Assembly: GCF_028401385.1 (NCBI RefSeq)
Contig: NZ_JAQOMR010000001.1
Location: 250,501-314,500, forward strand
Length of the DNA: 64,000 nt
Source: Marinicella algicola
GTDB lineage: Bacteria; Pseudomonadota; Gammaproteobacteria; Xanthomonadales; Marinicellaceae
Reading direction: 5' to 3'
The stretch's first letter is position 1, and each line of letters begins with the position of its first letter. Of the stretch, positions 41,201-51,590 are shown piece after piece. Both the position numbers and the translations under genes were made by a program. The notes under the pieces were generated by a model that was given only the letters and a program-made list of their open reading frames with translations, made no database searches and was not told where the DNA came from.

Positions 41201-42817
41201 GACTATTTTGACGGGCAAAAACAGCTATACCGGCGGTACCGATGTGTTCGGCGGCAAGCTTGTGGTCAATGGAACCACCGGCGCGATCAATGTTGCCTCC
41301 GCAGCCACGCTCGCCGGTTCAGGCACGGTCGGAGACACGGTGATTTCGGGCGTTATCGCGCCAGGAAACTCCATCGGAACATTGAATGTCGCGGGCGATC
41401 TGAGCCTTGGTGCCGGGTCCGTCTATCAGGTGGAGGTCAATGACGCCGGCACACAATCCGGCATCAACAGCGACTTTTGAAGGTCGCGGGCACAGCTGCG
41501 ATCGATCCGGGCGCAAATCTTGTGGTTCTGGCGGAGCGACCCGGGGACAGCGGTGCCGGTTTTGATCCGGTCAATGTTTATACCGTGTTGACTGCCGAAA
41601 GCGGCGTCACCGGCGGCTTCGGAAGCGTGAGCGACAATTTTGCCTTTCTCGATTCCTATCTCGGCTACGATGCCACAGACGTCTATCTGGCGCTTCAGCG
41701 CAATGATGTCGATTTCGTCGATGAAGCCAGAACGTCAAACCAGAAGGCAACCGCGGCAGGGCTGGAAAGCCTGTCACCTGATAGCGCGCTTTATCGCTCG
41801 ATCCTCGGGCTTTATGAAGATGAGGCGCCGGAAATATTCGATGCGCTTTCCGGCGAAATCCATGCCTCCGCCAATACCGTTTTGAGGGATGAACCCAGGG
41901 AGGTCGAAAAGGCTATCCTCTCCCGGATTGATGCCGCCTTTGCCGCAGATGCGGTGCTTGATGCAACGCCGAGTGGCGGACCGTTGGCAGTCGACACGGT
42001 TTCGATCTGGTTCGATGCGATGGGTGGACTTGGGCGCTATCAGGGCGATGGCAATGCACACACCGTGGACACATCCGGCGGTGGAGCCCTGTTCGGTGGC
42101 GACGCCCGCATTGGTCAGGACTGGCTGTTGGGTCTTGCCGCAGGTTACATCCGGTCGTCGATTGATGAGAAGGGATTCACAGCATCTGCCGATACTGACA
42201 GCTATTATATCGGCGGATATGGAAGCACACAGTCAGGTCGGTTCAGCTTGAGCTTTGGCGGCTCATACGGCCATCACGACGTTTCCACCAAACGTTCCGT
42301 TTCCTTTGTTGGATTGAACGAACAACTGAACGCTGACTATGACGCTCACACACTGCAGGCCTTTGCCGAAACAGGCTGGCGGTTCGGAGACGAGGCCGGA
42401 TATCTGGAGCCGTTTGCCGGCGCCTCCTATGTCAACCTGAAGACCCAAGGGTTTTCTGAGGCGGGTGGCATGGCTGCGCTGCATGCGGCATCGCAAACAC
42501 AGGACCTCTGGTCCACCACGCTTGGCGTTCGCGCCGGTCATGACGTGATGCTCGCCGACACCGCGGCACGCCTTTCCGGTCATGCCGGCTGGCAGCATGC
42601 CTATGGCGATCTGAACGGGACCTCGGTGATGGCTTTCGACGGCGGCAGTGATTTCACGATCGCGGGCGTTCCCACGGCGCGGGATGCAGCGCTGCTTGGG
42701 GTTGGGGTATCTTTCGACCTCAGTCATGATGCCAGCCTTTCGCTTGGCTATGACGGGCGGTTTGCCGAGGGCGTGGAAGATCACAGTTTCGGCATGCGCT
42801 TCGACCTTAGCTTCTGA
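38280..42817 (+). CDS. Large type V autotransporter (probable adhesin), one frameshift
   Basis: Surface protein of about 1,512 residues after repair of one lost T near 41478 in cgacttttgaag. The start at 38280 has AAGGAAG upstream; the extended signal region has a hydrophobic core (LALVASTALTTLAGPALA). The passenger is Gly/Ser/Thr-rich with T5SS/PEP-CTERM-type repeats (GAGSRW, LNIMDGGQV, GAGTVW) and autotransporter-associated beta-strand repeats (YSGTTILTGNNSYTGGT). The C-terminal 300 or so residues form an autotransporter beta-barrel that ends in the terminal aromatic RFDLSF. No protease or lipase triad was seen in the passenger, so adhesion or biofilm is the likely role. Confidence 0.9.
39165..39285 (+). 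repeat. Diverged copy of the autotransporter internal repeat
   Basis: Encodes VFNHTDNAYSFTPNIS and YSGTTTLDGDNSAFTG, aligning with the two closer repeats at 40083 and 41121 but much less alike at DNA level. Confidence 0.6.
40083..40202 (+). repeat. 120-bp internal repeat, copy 1, in the autotransporter
   Basis: Matches 41121-41240 over 120 bases without gaps; I count 8 differences. It encodes VFNHTDTDYTFAPDITGAG and YSGTTILTGNNSYTGGT. Confidence 0.9.
41121..41240 (+). repeat. 120-bp internal repeat, copy 2, in the autotransporter
   Basis: Partner of 40083-40202, in the same reading frame, 1,038 bases downstream. Recombination between the copies would remove 346 codons in frame. Confidence 0.9.
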
Positions 42818-42990
42818 AACACGAAATCGGGATGCACCGCCAGACCATGTGCATGAACAATATGATCTATTTTGCTTACCGGGGCTTGTTTATGAATTTA
42901 TGGCCTAAACGGAGTATCCGTGGAAAGCGTCGGGGACGAGGTGTGCCAGCCGTCATCCGGGCCTGCGACATATTCAAAGGGAGAAATGAA

Positions 42991-44244
42991 TTGCCGGTAT
43001 TGGTCTCATTCGATCTGCTGAAGCGAAGAAGCCTGCCGCTGCTGATTTTCCTGTTGCTGACAACAGGCGGCTTGAATGCCGCGGCGGCTGCCGAAGCATG
43101 TGTGCAGGATGTCGACCACGTCCTGTCCATGTCACCTGCAAAAATCGCGGGCTCGGAACATATTTCCGGAGAACTTGCGTCAAAGCTCGACGACGCCGTG
43201 ACCATGGCGCTGCATCAGTCTGCCGCGCCTGGCGTGATTGTGGGCGTACGCACACCTGAAGGGTCATGGATGAAGGGGTTTGGCATCTCTGACCCTGAGA
43301 CTGGCGCACCGATGGAGGCGGGCATGAAGACCCGCATTGGCTCGGTCACCAAGACCTTCACGGGAACCGTTATCTTGAAACTCGCGGAAGGTGGCCAACT
43401 TTCGCTGGACGACACGATTGACACCTATGTCGCCGGTATTCCGAACGGCGACAAAATCACGTTGCGGCAATTGGCAAACATGACGAGCGGCGTTGCAAGC
43501 TACACCGCCTCGGTGCAATTTGTGGACTTGTACCTTCAAGACCCGAACACGCTTTTTCACCAGAGGATCTGGTGGCGTATGGGGTCGAGAACTCTCCACT
43601 CTTCGAACCCGGATCTGAATACGACTACTCCAACACCAACACGATCCTGCTTGGAATCGTGATCGAGAAGGTCACCGGGCGACCGGTCGAGACAGCCCTG
43701 AAGACAATGATCTTCGAGCCGCTCGATCTAAAAACACGAGCTGGCCAGGCCAGCAGACCGCGATCCCCGCGCCTTATGCCCAGGGGATCACGCTACAAGG
43801 ATACGCAGCGACACCCGAAGCCCCGCTGAACGCGACAAACTGGAACCCGGATTCGCTGTGGAGTGCTGGCGAGATCATTTCCGATGTCGAGGATCTGCTG
43901 ACCTATGGCAGGGCTCTTGGAACCGGTCAGGGCCTTCTCGGCAAAAATCGCAGGCAGACCGGCTCAGATCCTTTCAGGGGCCAGAACACTACGGCCTGGC
44001 GCTGCGTTGCACCGATGGGTGGGTCGGGCATACCGGCGAATTGCCGGGATACACCACGGTCATCTATTACAATACACAAACCGATACGACCGTGGCCATA
44101 CAGACCAACAGCGACATCCCTTCAGGCGATTGCGGCGATGCGGAGGTTCTGGCCTCAAATACGCAAGGTATTTCGTGCTCCCTTCCGGCCATGCGCATTT
44201 TCAATGCCGTAGCGCCACTTCTTGGCGGCACGGTCCTGCCGTGA
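42991..44244 (+). CDS. Exported serine hydrolase, class C beta-lactamase/DD-peptidase fold, three frameshifts
   Basis: About 418 residues after repair. The start is TTG 42991 with AAGGGAG upstream, giving a signal peptide (RRSLPLLIFLLLTTGGLNAAAAAEA). The frame is open back to 42832 without a better start. Active-site motifs are SVTKT (SxxK), YSNTN (YxN) and HTGE (third-motif HTG). Such proteins include D-alanyl-D-alanine carboxypeptidases, D-aminopeptidases and esterases; the substrate is unknown. Base losses near 43563, 43740 and 43938. It directly follows the autotransporter and may act in the same envelope process. Confidence 0.85.
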
Positions 44245-44792
44245 GTTGATCCCGAAGCCCATGACCCTCCGATGTAGGAGGCCAGTTCTTCCGGGGCCCG
44301 TTCGGAAATGCCTCTTTCAGGTGGTTCGGGAACGCCGAAACGCGCCACTCCGGCGCCGGTGCCAGGGATGGAACGCCGCCAGGGCGAGCACCGGTTCGAT
44401 CTCGATTTTCATGAGGCCTCTCGGGGGCATCCGGTCCCAGGCTTGCGCGACGTAGGAACGGCTTGCCGACCAGCGTTCCATACGGATCGGGGTCGACCCT
44501 GATCACCAGATCATAGCCTTCCCCGGTTCGGAGCAACTTTTCCTCGATGAGTGAGAGCCAATTTCATCCGGCAGGATACCGTCTTGTCCTGCTGGCGATA
44601 CCCTTCTCGATCTGCGCCGAAACAAGCACACGGATCTTTCACAGCATTTTCGAGTATTGCACGGTTCCGTGGTGGCAACCTTCGAGGTGACCCTTACTAC
44701 TACCCATGGGTGTTTTACTTTGCTTTGGGATAATAATAGCATGGCCGTCTGAGCGAGATTCGGCCCACCGTGTTTATACGTCAATCCAGCCT
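44245..44792. other. 548-base gap with a possible LysR-like remnant
   Basis: No confident gene. On the reverse strand about 44400-44560 encodes EEKLLRTGEGYDLVIRVD then GTLVGKPFLRR, which recalls the substrate-binding domain of LysR regulators (the GYDLVIRV motif). There is no DNA-binding domain next to it and upstream frames are closed, so at best it is a fragment. The rest is unremarkable. Confidence 0.3.
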
Positions 44793-45581
44793 ATGTTGAA
44801 TGAGCCAATCGATTTCGAGCGGATTTACGCGCTCTGGGATGAGCTGGCCGAGTTTGAGGCCTCTCGCATGCCGGACGCGCGCATGCACCTTCTCTTGGCC
44901 GTTTGTAAAATGATCGATGCGCGCCAGGCCGACTGGATCGGCGCCGTGAGGCTTGTCGATAACATGCACAGTGACCCTCTTTTCGGCTGGCGGCCGCGCA
45001 GCATATCTGCGCTTTATCCCGATGACGAAACAGCCAGAATCATTCAGGAAGCGTTCGCTCTGATGGATCAGGGGACGCCTGACATCACGACCGTTCGCAA
45101 TGCCGAGCTGGCCGGGGAATTCCGGGTTTTTATGCTCCATGAGCTGGCGCCGCCAGAATGGTTCGAGGGCGATGCCTACAAGATCTATTATCACGGAATT
45201 GACCGACTGGATTCGATCTGGGTAGGGATTCCCATCAATGCTGATGCAGAAATCCAGATTGGCTTTCACCGCGCGCTCTCGCAATCGCCGTTTTCCGAGC
45301 GCGATCGTCAAGTCGTCCGCCATGCGTTGCGTGGAATACGCTGGTTTTATCGCCTGCAAATGCTGTCGGAGGGGATCGGGGTGGCATCCGAACCGCTGAC
45401 GCCGACGGAAGCCCACGTGCTGCTGGGGCTTTTGCAGGGGCTGTCTGAACGCAGAATTGCCGAAAATTACGGCCAAAGCCCCCATACGACCCATGATCAT
45501 GTCAAGCGAATTTACCGCAAATACGGCGTTTCAAGTCGTTCGGCGCTGATGGCGCTTTGGTTGGGGCAGCAGCCCCCCTGA
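44793..45581 (+). CDS. LuxR/GerE-type transcriptional regulator
   Basis: 262 residues, intact. The C-terminal 60 or so residues form a LuxR/GerE helix-turn-helix (LTPTEAHVLLGLLQGLSERRIAENYGQ in two parts, then HDHVKRIYRKYGVSSRSAL). The N-terminal 190 residues are mostly helical and I do not recognise an acyl-homoserine-lactone domain or a receiver domain, so the signal is unknown. ATG 44793 (MLNEPIDFERIYAL) is preferred; an in-frame start at 44706 adds 29 residues. Its last codons overlap the dyad at 45575-45588, and the same dyad lies before the autotransporter, which makes it the best local candidate to control both. Confidence 0.88.
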   Translation: MLNEPIDFERIYALWDELAEFEASRMPDARMHLLLAVCKMIDARQADWIGAVRLVDNMHSDPLFGWRPRSISALYPDDETARIIQEAFALMDQGTPDITTVRNAELAGEFRVFMLHELAPPEWFEGDAYKIYYHGIDRLDSIWVGIPINADAEIQIGFHRALSQSPFSERDRQVVRHALRGIRWFYRLQMLSEGIGVASEPLTPTEAHVLLGLLQGLSERRIAENYGQSPHTTHDHVKRIYRKYGVSSRSALMALWLGQQPP

Positions 45582-45620
45582 ATAGGGGATTTCAAACGTA
45601 TATAGTCTAAGCAATAAGCG
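45575..45620 (+). promoter_or_regulatory. Second copy of the dyad operator plus -10-like box
   Basis: CCCCTGAATAGGGG (45575-45588) is a 14-base near-dyad that includes the LuxR-type gene's stop codon. It is followed by ATTTCAA and, again 22 bases after the dyad, by GCAATAAGCG (45611-45620). Sequence and spacing repeat those of 38134-38179 while the DNA between differs. Confidence 0.6.
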
Positions 45621-45625
45621 TTTGC

Positions 45626-45689
45626 GGAACTGAGCTTTGCTAAGGTTGCAGCGCCCTGCTGCCAGGGCGCTGAATTGAAGCAAAGTTCC
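45626..45689 (+). promoter_or_regulatory. Long stem-loop in the leader of the TpsB-like gene
   Basis: An inner perfect 10-bp stem CAGCGCCCTG/CAGGGCGCTG (45649-45672, loop CTGC) is enclosed by CTTTGC/GCAAAG (45635-45640, 45680-45685) and GGAACT/AGTTCC (45626-45631, 45684-45689, the two outer stems sharing a base pair edge). It begins at about the transcription start predicted from the dyad. There is no T-run, so it is not an ordinary terminator. A role in mRNA stability or translation is inference. Confidence 0.5.
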
Positions 45690-45716
45690 GGAATGGCTGA
45701 TCGATAGGAGGAAACC

Positions 45717-47524
45717 ATGCGCCAAAAGACCTTGCCTGAGAAGTCCAGCTTCTGGCGGGCATCAATTTCGGCGTTGTTGGCCTTCGACCGACCAGAAAAC
45801 AAGGATGTAAGCCCGGCCGAAGCGCCGCGCCCCAGCGGTCCACCTGCGCGCCCGGATACCTCCTGGTGGGGATTTCTCGAGTTTGGTCTGTTTGCCGCCG
45901 GAGCCCTTCTGGCGACCACAGTCGGCTCTCAAGCATCGGCGCAGACCGTCGAGAGGATCGAGCAGACGGTTGCGGGGCAGACCACTATTCTTGAGCGGTT
46001 TACACCACGCCCGCAGCCCGGGACCCTCGACATAACGGTTGAGGATCAGCGTCAGCGTATTCCCGAAGAGGCGGCAGCCGCGATACGCTTCAAACTTGGC
46101 TCGGTGACAGTTGAGGGCGCGCGCACGCTTGAAGACGACGCATTTTCCGGCATATGGCAGAGCCGGATCGGAGAAACCATCAGTCTTGCCGATCTTTATC
46201 AGATCGCTGCGGCTGTCGATGCTGCCTATCTGCGTGCTGGCTATCTGGCGATGACGATTGTGCCGGTGCAGGATTTTTCATCCGGAAAAATCACCTTGCA
46301 TGTCTATGAAGGCTATGTCGAGACGGTGGAGATTACCAGTTCGCTTCCGGGTATCCGCGAGCGGCTTTCGCCCTATATAGACCGGATCACCGCCATGCGA
46401 CCTATCCGCATTAAGGAGGCCGAGCGCATCCTGCTGTTGATGAGTGATCTCGGTGGTTTTGATGTTGAAGGGGTTCTTGTGCGCCCGGAGACACCGAAGG
46501 GCGGCGGAACATTGCGGCTCAATATCGGCTTTGATCGTCAATCGGCGTCAGTGGGTCTTGATAATCTGGGTTCCGATACGGCCGGGCCACTTGAACTCTC
46601 TGGCAATGTGACCGTCAACGACATGTTTGGCCTGTTCGATACGGCCAGCCTTGTGGCCGTCACGGTTCCAAATGCGCCGCAGGAACTGGTCTTCCTGCAG
46701 GCTTCGCAAGACATTCCGATCGGCTTTAACGGGTTGTCCGCCGGATACGACCTTTCCTGGATAACCATGAAGCCGGGCGGCGACCTGAAATCTGACGACG
46801 TTTATATCGAATCCGTGATCGGAACCGGTCGGCTCAACTACCCGTTCATCCGGACGATTGACCAGAGTCTCTATGGAGGGGTTGAGGTCAATTTACGCAA
46901 TGATCGCGTCGACGTCATGGGAACGCGTGCGTCCCGTGAACAGACACGTTGGGCTGCACTTTCACTGGCCTATGATCGTCAAAGCGGGCTGACGGCATTT
47001 TCCACCGGTGCGGAACTCGGACAGGGGCTCGGGCAAGAGACTGTACTGCCGGACGTGCCTGAGGACTATCGCTATGCACGAGTGAACTTTGATGTTTCGC
47101 ATGAGCTGGCTGTCGACACGGCCATTCGTCTGCGCAGTGCCGGACAGTATTCCGCCACACCGTTGCCAGCCGCCGCTCAGTTTTCGCTGGGCGGTGATCC
47201 CTATGGCTGGGCGTTTGACGGCGGCACTCTTTCCGGCGCCAGCGGAGCCGCTGCGGCGCTTGAAATCAGCCACGATTTTGAAACCGGCTGGTCAGCGCTT
47301 CCAGGGCTGACATGGACGACTTTGCTGATTATGGCGCGGTCTGGAACGAACAGGCAGGCGCTGATTTTACGCGCGATGCGCTGGGGTCCGTCGGTATTGG
47401 CGTTAGCGGCATGTTCGCCGAGAAAATGAACTTTCAGATTATTGCAGCCGTCCCTTGGTACAGCCCTGACAGTGGCGAGGATGAAGGCCTCAGAGTGTTC
47501 TTCAGGCTCGGACTACAGCTTTAG
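45717..47524 (+). CDS. Two-partner secretion outer-membrane transporter (FhaC/ShlB type), one frameshift
   Basis: About 602 residues. AGGAGG precedes ATG 45717. The N-terminal 75 residues are an unusually long leader with a hydrophobic segment near residues 50-75 (FLEFGLFAAGALLATTVGSQASAQ). Then comes a POTRA region (FKLGSVTVEGARTLEDDAF, ISLADLYQIAAAVDAAYLRAGY split over residues 118-185) and a ShlB-type beta-barrel. A base lost near 47315 separates the last strands, which end LRVFFRLGLQL. Family members export large TpsA proteins; no TpsA gene is in the window. It shares its promoter element with the autotransporter. Confidence 0.87.
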
Positions 47525-47553
47525 CGCCGCCATCCCACACAGCAGGCCTTCCG

Positions 47554-47807
47554 ATGCTGGCCGCGCTTGATGTCATCGTCGAGACATAAAGGCCCACAGC
47601 GGCGTGCCGGGCATTGCAGTCACCGTTGTCCATGGTGGCGAAAACCTTTTGCCAAAGGGGTTTGGCACACGTGGTAACGATGGTGATCAGCCCGTTCTGC
47701 CTGATACAGTGTTTCAACTGGCCTCGCTGTCTAAATCAGCCGGCATAACGGCTGTTGCCAAGCCGGTCAGTCGAAACGCGGTCTCGTGGGACAGCCGGAT
47801 GCAGTGA
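47554..47807 (+). pseudogene. Truncated serine hydrolase (class C beta-lactamase fold)
   Basis: Encodes GVPGIAVTVVHGGENLLPKGFG and the SxxK motif region VFQLASLSKSAG after MLAALDVIVET, which needs one base restored near 47585. It then ends at a stop after WDSRMQ, leaving about 84 residues of a family normally 350 or more. The later YxN and HTG/KTG motifs are absent downstream, so it is a remnant even allowing for sequencing error. It follows the TpsB-like gene as the complete serine hydrolase follows the autotransporter. Confidence 0.7.
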
Positions 47808-48126
47808 AATAAAGTCCTACAATAACGACATCATGAGTTGCAGTGCTAGTGAGTTCGAACGGAATGGCGGCCCGGTTGCAACGGGCTTTTCCGGTCTGAT
47901 TTGGGCGGCTTTGTCTGTGACCTCCGAGCTTTGCTGTTCCGCTTCGTAATCTGCCGAAGCATGCGTCTTTACCTGTTCCTCAATATTTCCGGGTAGAGCT
48001 AAGGAACGGATTCTTGCCGTACTGAGGGCCGATACCGGTATCGGGCTTTAAGATGTCGGGCTCTTCAATGAAAGCTAGAGCTGGTCTAGGGTTGTGATTG
48101 AACATGTCGGGATTTGGATCAACATA
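47808..48126. other. Intergenic stretch, possible weak terminator
   Basis: About 320 bases with no convincing gene. GCCCG (47870-47874) and CGGGC (47882-47886) followed by TTTT could be a weak terminator. Nothing else recognised. Confidence 0.4.
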
Positions 48127-49268
48127 ATGCGAGTGACACGACGTGCATTTTGTTTCGGAGCCGGTGCGGCTTTGCTTTCGGCCTGCTCGAGTAATCTGGG
48201 TGGCGGTTTTTCCGCTGCTTCCGATCCGGCTTTGCGGAGCGTGCCGAACTCCGGTTGGGATTCATGGGTGGCCGGTTTCAAGGGGCGCGCAAGGGCCAAA
48301 GGCATTTCTGACGCCACGCTGGCGGCGGCTTTTCCCGCGCAGGGTATACGCCGGAAGTGATTGCGAAGGACCGCAATCAAACTGAGTTCAGCCGGACGCT
48401 TGAAGACTATCTGGCTATTGCCGCTTCCGATGAACGGGTTGCCAAGGGGCGCGCCAACTATGCCCGGTACCGCGGCCTCCTGGAGCAGATTGAGGCGACC
48501 TACGGTGTCGACGGAAATGTCGTGGTCGCGATATGGGGTCTTGAGAGCATGTATGGTGAGCGGCGCGGCAACGTGCCCGCCGTTTCTGCGTTGACAACGC
48601 TTGCCTATGACGGGCGCCGTGGCGCCTTTTTCGAAAGTCAGCTTCTGGCTGCGCTCCGGATACTCCAGAACGGCGACATCAGCGCGGAGCAGATGACCGG
48701 CAGTTGGGCCGGTGCGATGGGCCATACACAGTTCATCCCGACATCCTACCTGGCCTATGCGGTGGACTTCAACGGTGACGGGCGGCGCGATATCTGGAGT
48801 GATGATCCGACCGATTCCCTGGCCAGCACCGCGGCTTATCTGGCGCGCTCCGGCTGGCGGAAAGGGCAATCATGGGGAGGGGAGGAAGGTTCGCCGGGCG
48901 CGGTCGCTGGCGTAACACGGATCCAGCCGCAGGCTGGTGGTCCGGTTTTTGTAGTCGGGCCGAACTTCAATGCTATCAAGCGATACAACAATGCCAACAG
49001 CTATGCGCTCGGGGTCGGCTATCTGGCCGACCGGATTGCCGGGGCCGGGCCGATTTCCGGTCGTTTTCCGCCAGACCGATATGGCTTTACAGCTGATCAA
49101 CGCAAGCAACTGCAAAAGCTGCTAACGGCGGCAGGCTACGACGCAGGTGCTGCAGACGGCGTCTTTGGTGACGAGACACGCGCGGCGATCATCGCCTATC
49201 AGCAGCAAAATGCGCTCAACGTCACAGGGGAACCGTCTGTGGCCTTGCTGACGAGGCTCGGCCAGTAG
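48127..49268 (+). CDS. MltB-type lytic murein transglycosylase, one frameshift
   Basis: About 380 residues. Starts MRVTRRAFCFGAGAALLSAC, which reads as a lipoprotein signal. The SLT_2 domain has the catalytic Glu in IWGLESMYGE and the motifs GAMGHTQFIPTSYLAYAVDFNG (split by GHTQF) and TAAYLARSGW. A C-terminal peptidoglycan-binding domain (LLTAAGYDAGAADGVFGDET) follows. A base is lost near 48345, before PEVIAKDRNQTEF. It cleaves glycan strands to 1,6-anhydromuramic ends. Confidence 0.92.
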
Positions 49269-49500
49269 CCGATATCAACGCAACAGTGTCCGCCGCGGCC
49301 CATTCCGGTTTCGAGTTCCAGCGATGCGCCTGCCAAGCGGCCGATGCAGTCTCTCCGGCAGCGATTCGAACGTGAGGTCCTTTTGCTTTCCAATGGAAAA
49401 CGATTTTTAGTTGCATTTTTGGATGTACATGTAATTGATCAGCAGTTGAGCTTTTTCAATATTCACGCAAAAAGTTTATTCTGATCAAAGGGAAAGCGAT

Positions 49501-51329
49501 ATGCTCCACTCATCTGAATGTAGCGCCGGCCAGAATCCGGCCAAGCGTTCGGGCTCCATTGCCCGAAGGCTCGCCGGTCCATTGATGGCGGCGGTTGCCC
49601 TTACCGTGGCATTGCCGTTTGCTGCTCAGGCCGCTGATGACACAGCTACCAACCCGCGCGGTTCGACGACGGGCCCGACGTCGGCCAAGGGGTACGACTA
49701 TCCGGGTTTTTCCCTGCATATGAAGGACGTGAAGCCGGCAGCCAACATGTATCCGGCCTTGCAGCGCCCGGATCAGGACAAGGCCGCCGCGGCCAAGCTT
49801 GCAGCCCTGGAGGCCAGGTCTGGCAAGAAGCCGAATGTACTGGTCTTTCTTTTGGATGATGTTGGCTGGTGGGATCCGGGCTTTAATGGTGGCGGTGTCG
49901 CGATCGGCAATGCGACGCCGAACATGGACGATCTGGCGCAAGAAGGTCTTCTGCTGACGTCGGCCTATTCCACGCCGTCCTGCTCGCCGAGCCGGGCAAC
50001 CATCCATACGGGGCAGAACCCGCTTCACCATGGCATTCTTCGTCCGCCGATGTATGGCGAGCCGGGGGCCTTGACGGCGCTTTGACCTTGCCGAAGCTGT
50101 TGCAGGAAAAGGGCTATGTAACCCAGGGTGTCGGTAAGTGGCATATGGGCGAGAACAAGGGGTCGCTGCCGCAGAATGTCGGGTATGACGATTATGTCGG
50201 TTTCCTCGGTGTTTCGGATATGTACACCGAATGGCGTGACATTTACTTCAACCCGGAAATAGCGCTCTCGCCAGCTCGCTTCGAGATGATGGAGAAGGAT
50301 GCATTCAGCCATACGGAAGTGCATTGCTCGTCCGCCGACACGGAAAAATGCGAGGCCGGAAAAGTCATTGATCTCGACTATATCAAGGATCTCGATCAGC
50401 ACTGGAAAGATGTGAGCGTCGATTTCCTCGAAAAGCAGAAAGACAGCGACAAGCCCTTCTTCCTGTATCACGCCACGCGCGGCTGCCATTTCGACAACTA
50501 TCCGAGTGACGACTATGCTGGCAAGTCGGCTGCCCATACCGTCTACAGTGATTGCCTGGTCGAAATGGATGATATTTTCGGCGCTTTGGTCGACAAGCTG
50601 GAAGAGACCGGCGAGCTTGAGAACACGTTGATCCTGCTGACCTCCGATAATGGCCCCGAATGCGAAATTCCGCCGCATGGCCGCACCCCGTTCCGCGGTT
50701 GCAAGGGCACGAACTGGGAAGGTGGCGTGCGCGTACCCACCTTTGCCTATTGGAAGGGCATGATCCCGCCGCGGCGTTCGGACGGACTGTTCGACTTTGC
50801 CGATATTCTGCCTACTGTCATGTCGATGACCGGCGTAAAGGGCGCAGACATTGGCAAGCTTTTCGAAGACACGACCTATATCGACGGCGTTGATCAGGCT
50901 TCTTTCCTGCTGGCGGATGACGGCGAATCCAACCGGCGCAGCCGTCCCTATACGATCAACCAGTATTTCGGGGCGATGCGTATCGACGAGTTCAAATACA
51001 TGTTTACCGGTGAGATCGAAAACTCGATTGTCCAGAAGGGCGATTGGGGTGGTTTCTCGGGAAGCCTGTTCCACGATACCGGCGGTGCCATTCTGTTCAA
51101 CCTGTATGAAAGCCCGCGGGAAGACGTCAATATTGGTATTCGTCACATTCCTGCGACCGTGCCGGTGATCGGGGCGACCGGTGACTATATGGCGGAACTG
51201 ATGAAATATCCGCCGCAGTTCAAGATCGGTTTCGTCGGCAATAATCCCGCGCTCTACAATCTGGCTCCCCAGATCCGCGAGGGTGTTGGCAAGATGCTCG
51301 AGGAGAACGGCGTCGGACGACCGAACTGA
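49501..51329 (+). CDS. Exported arylsulfatase (S1 family), one frameshift
   Basis: About 609 residues with a signal peptide after a basic n-region (LMAAVALTVALPFAAQA). The formylglycine motif is STPSCSPSRATIHTG, of Cys type, which needs a formylglycine-generating enzyme or an anaerobic equivalent, not seen here. Metal ligands are in FLLDDVGWWD and TSDNGPECE; GKWHMGENKG is also typical. A G is lost near 50073 in gccgggggcc. It removes sulfate from an unknown organic sulfate. AAAGGGAAAG precedes the start. Confidence 0.9.
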
Positions 51330-51352
51330 TCTGTTTGTATATGAAATGAGGT

Positions 51353-51387
51353 GTGGCCGGGACACTTGCGCTCCGGCCACATCTTTA
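51353..51387 (+). terminator. Rho-independent terminator after the sulfatase
   Basis: GTGGCCGG (51353-51360) pairs with CCGGCCAC (51373-51380) around a 12-base loop, followed by ATCTTTAT. Confidence 0.75.
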
Positions 51388-51590
51388 TCCGGCAATGACG
51401 AACAAGTTTGAGCTTGGACAGCGCTCGAACGGGCCACCAAGCGTTCAACCGTGTTGGAATGAAGGCCGTCCTGCCGGCGAAGCGGCGGCCGCATCCGTTC
51501 CCGGACCGCGGTCGTCTATCAAAAACATCTCCAGCCATGCCCCGCATTGTTGTCGGCACCACCTTTTGCGCAGGCCGTGAGCCGGATCAT

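Noticed and set aside
44793-45581. Acyl-homoserine-lactone receptor
   Set aside because: The C-terminal domain is LuxR/GerE type, but the N-terminal half lacks a recognisable autoinducer-binding motif and no luxI-like gene is in the window.
37763-48126. Whole accessory region as an integrated island at tRNA-Arg
   Set aside because: I could not find a second copy of the tRNA-Arg 3' end or an integrase, so only the position next to a tRNA is suggestive.
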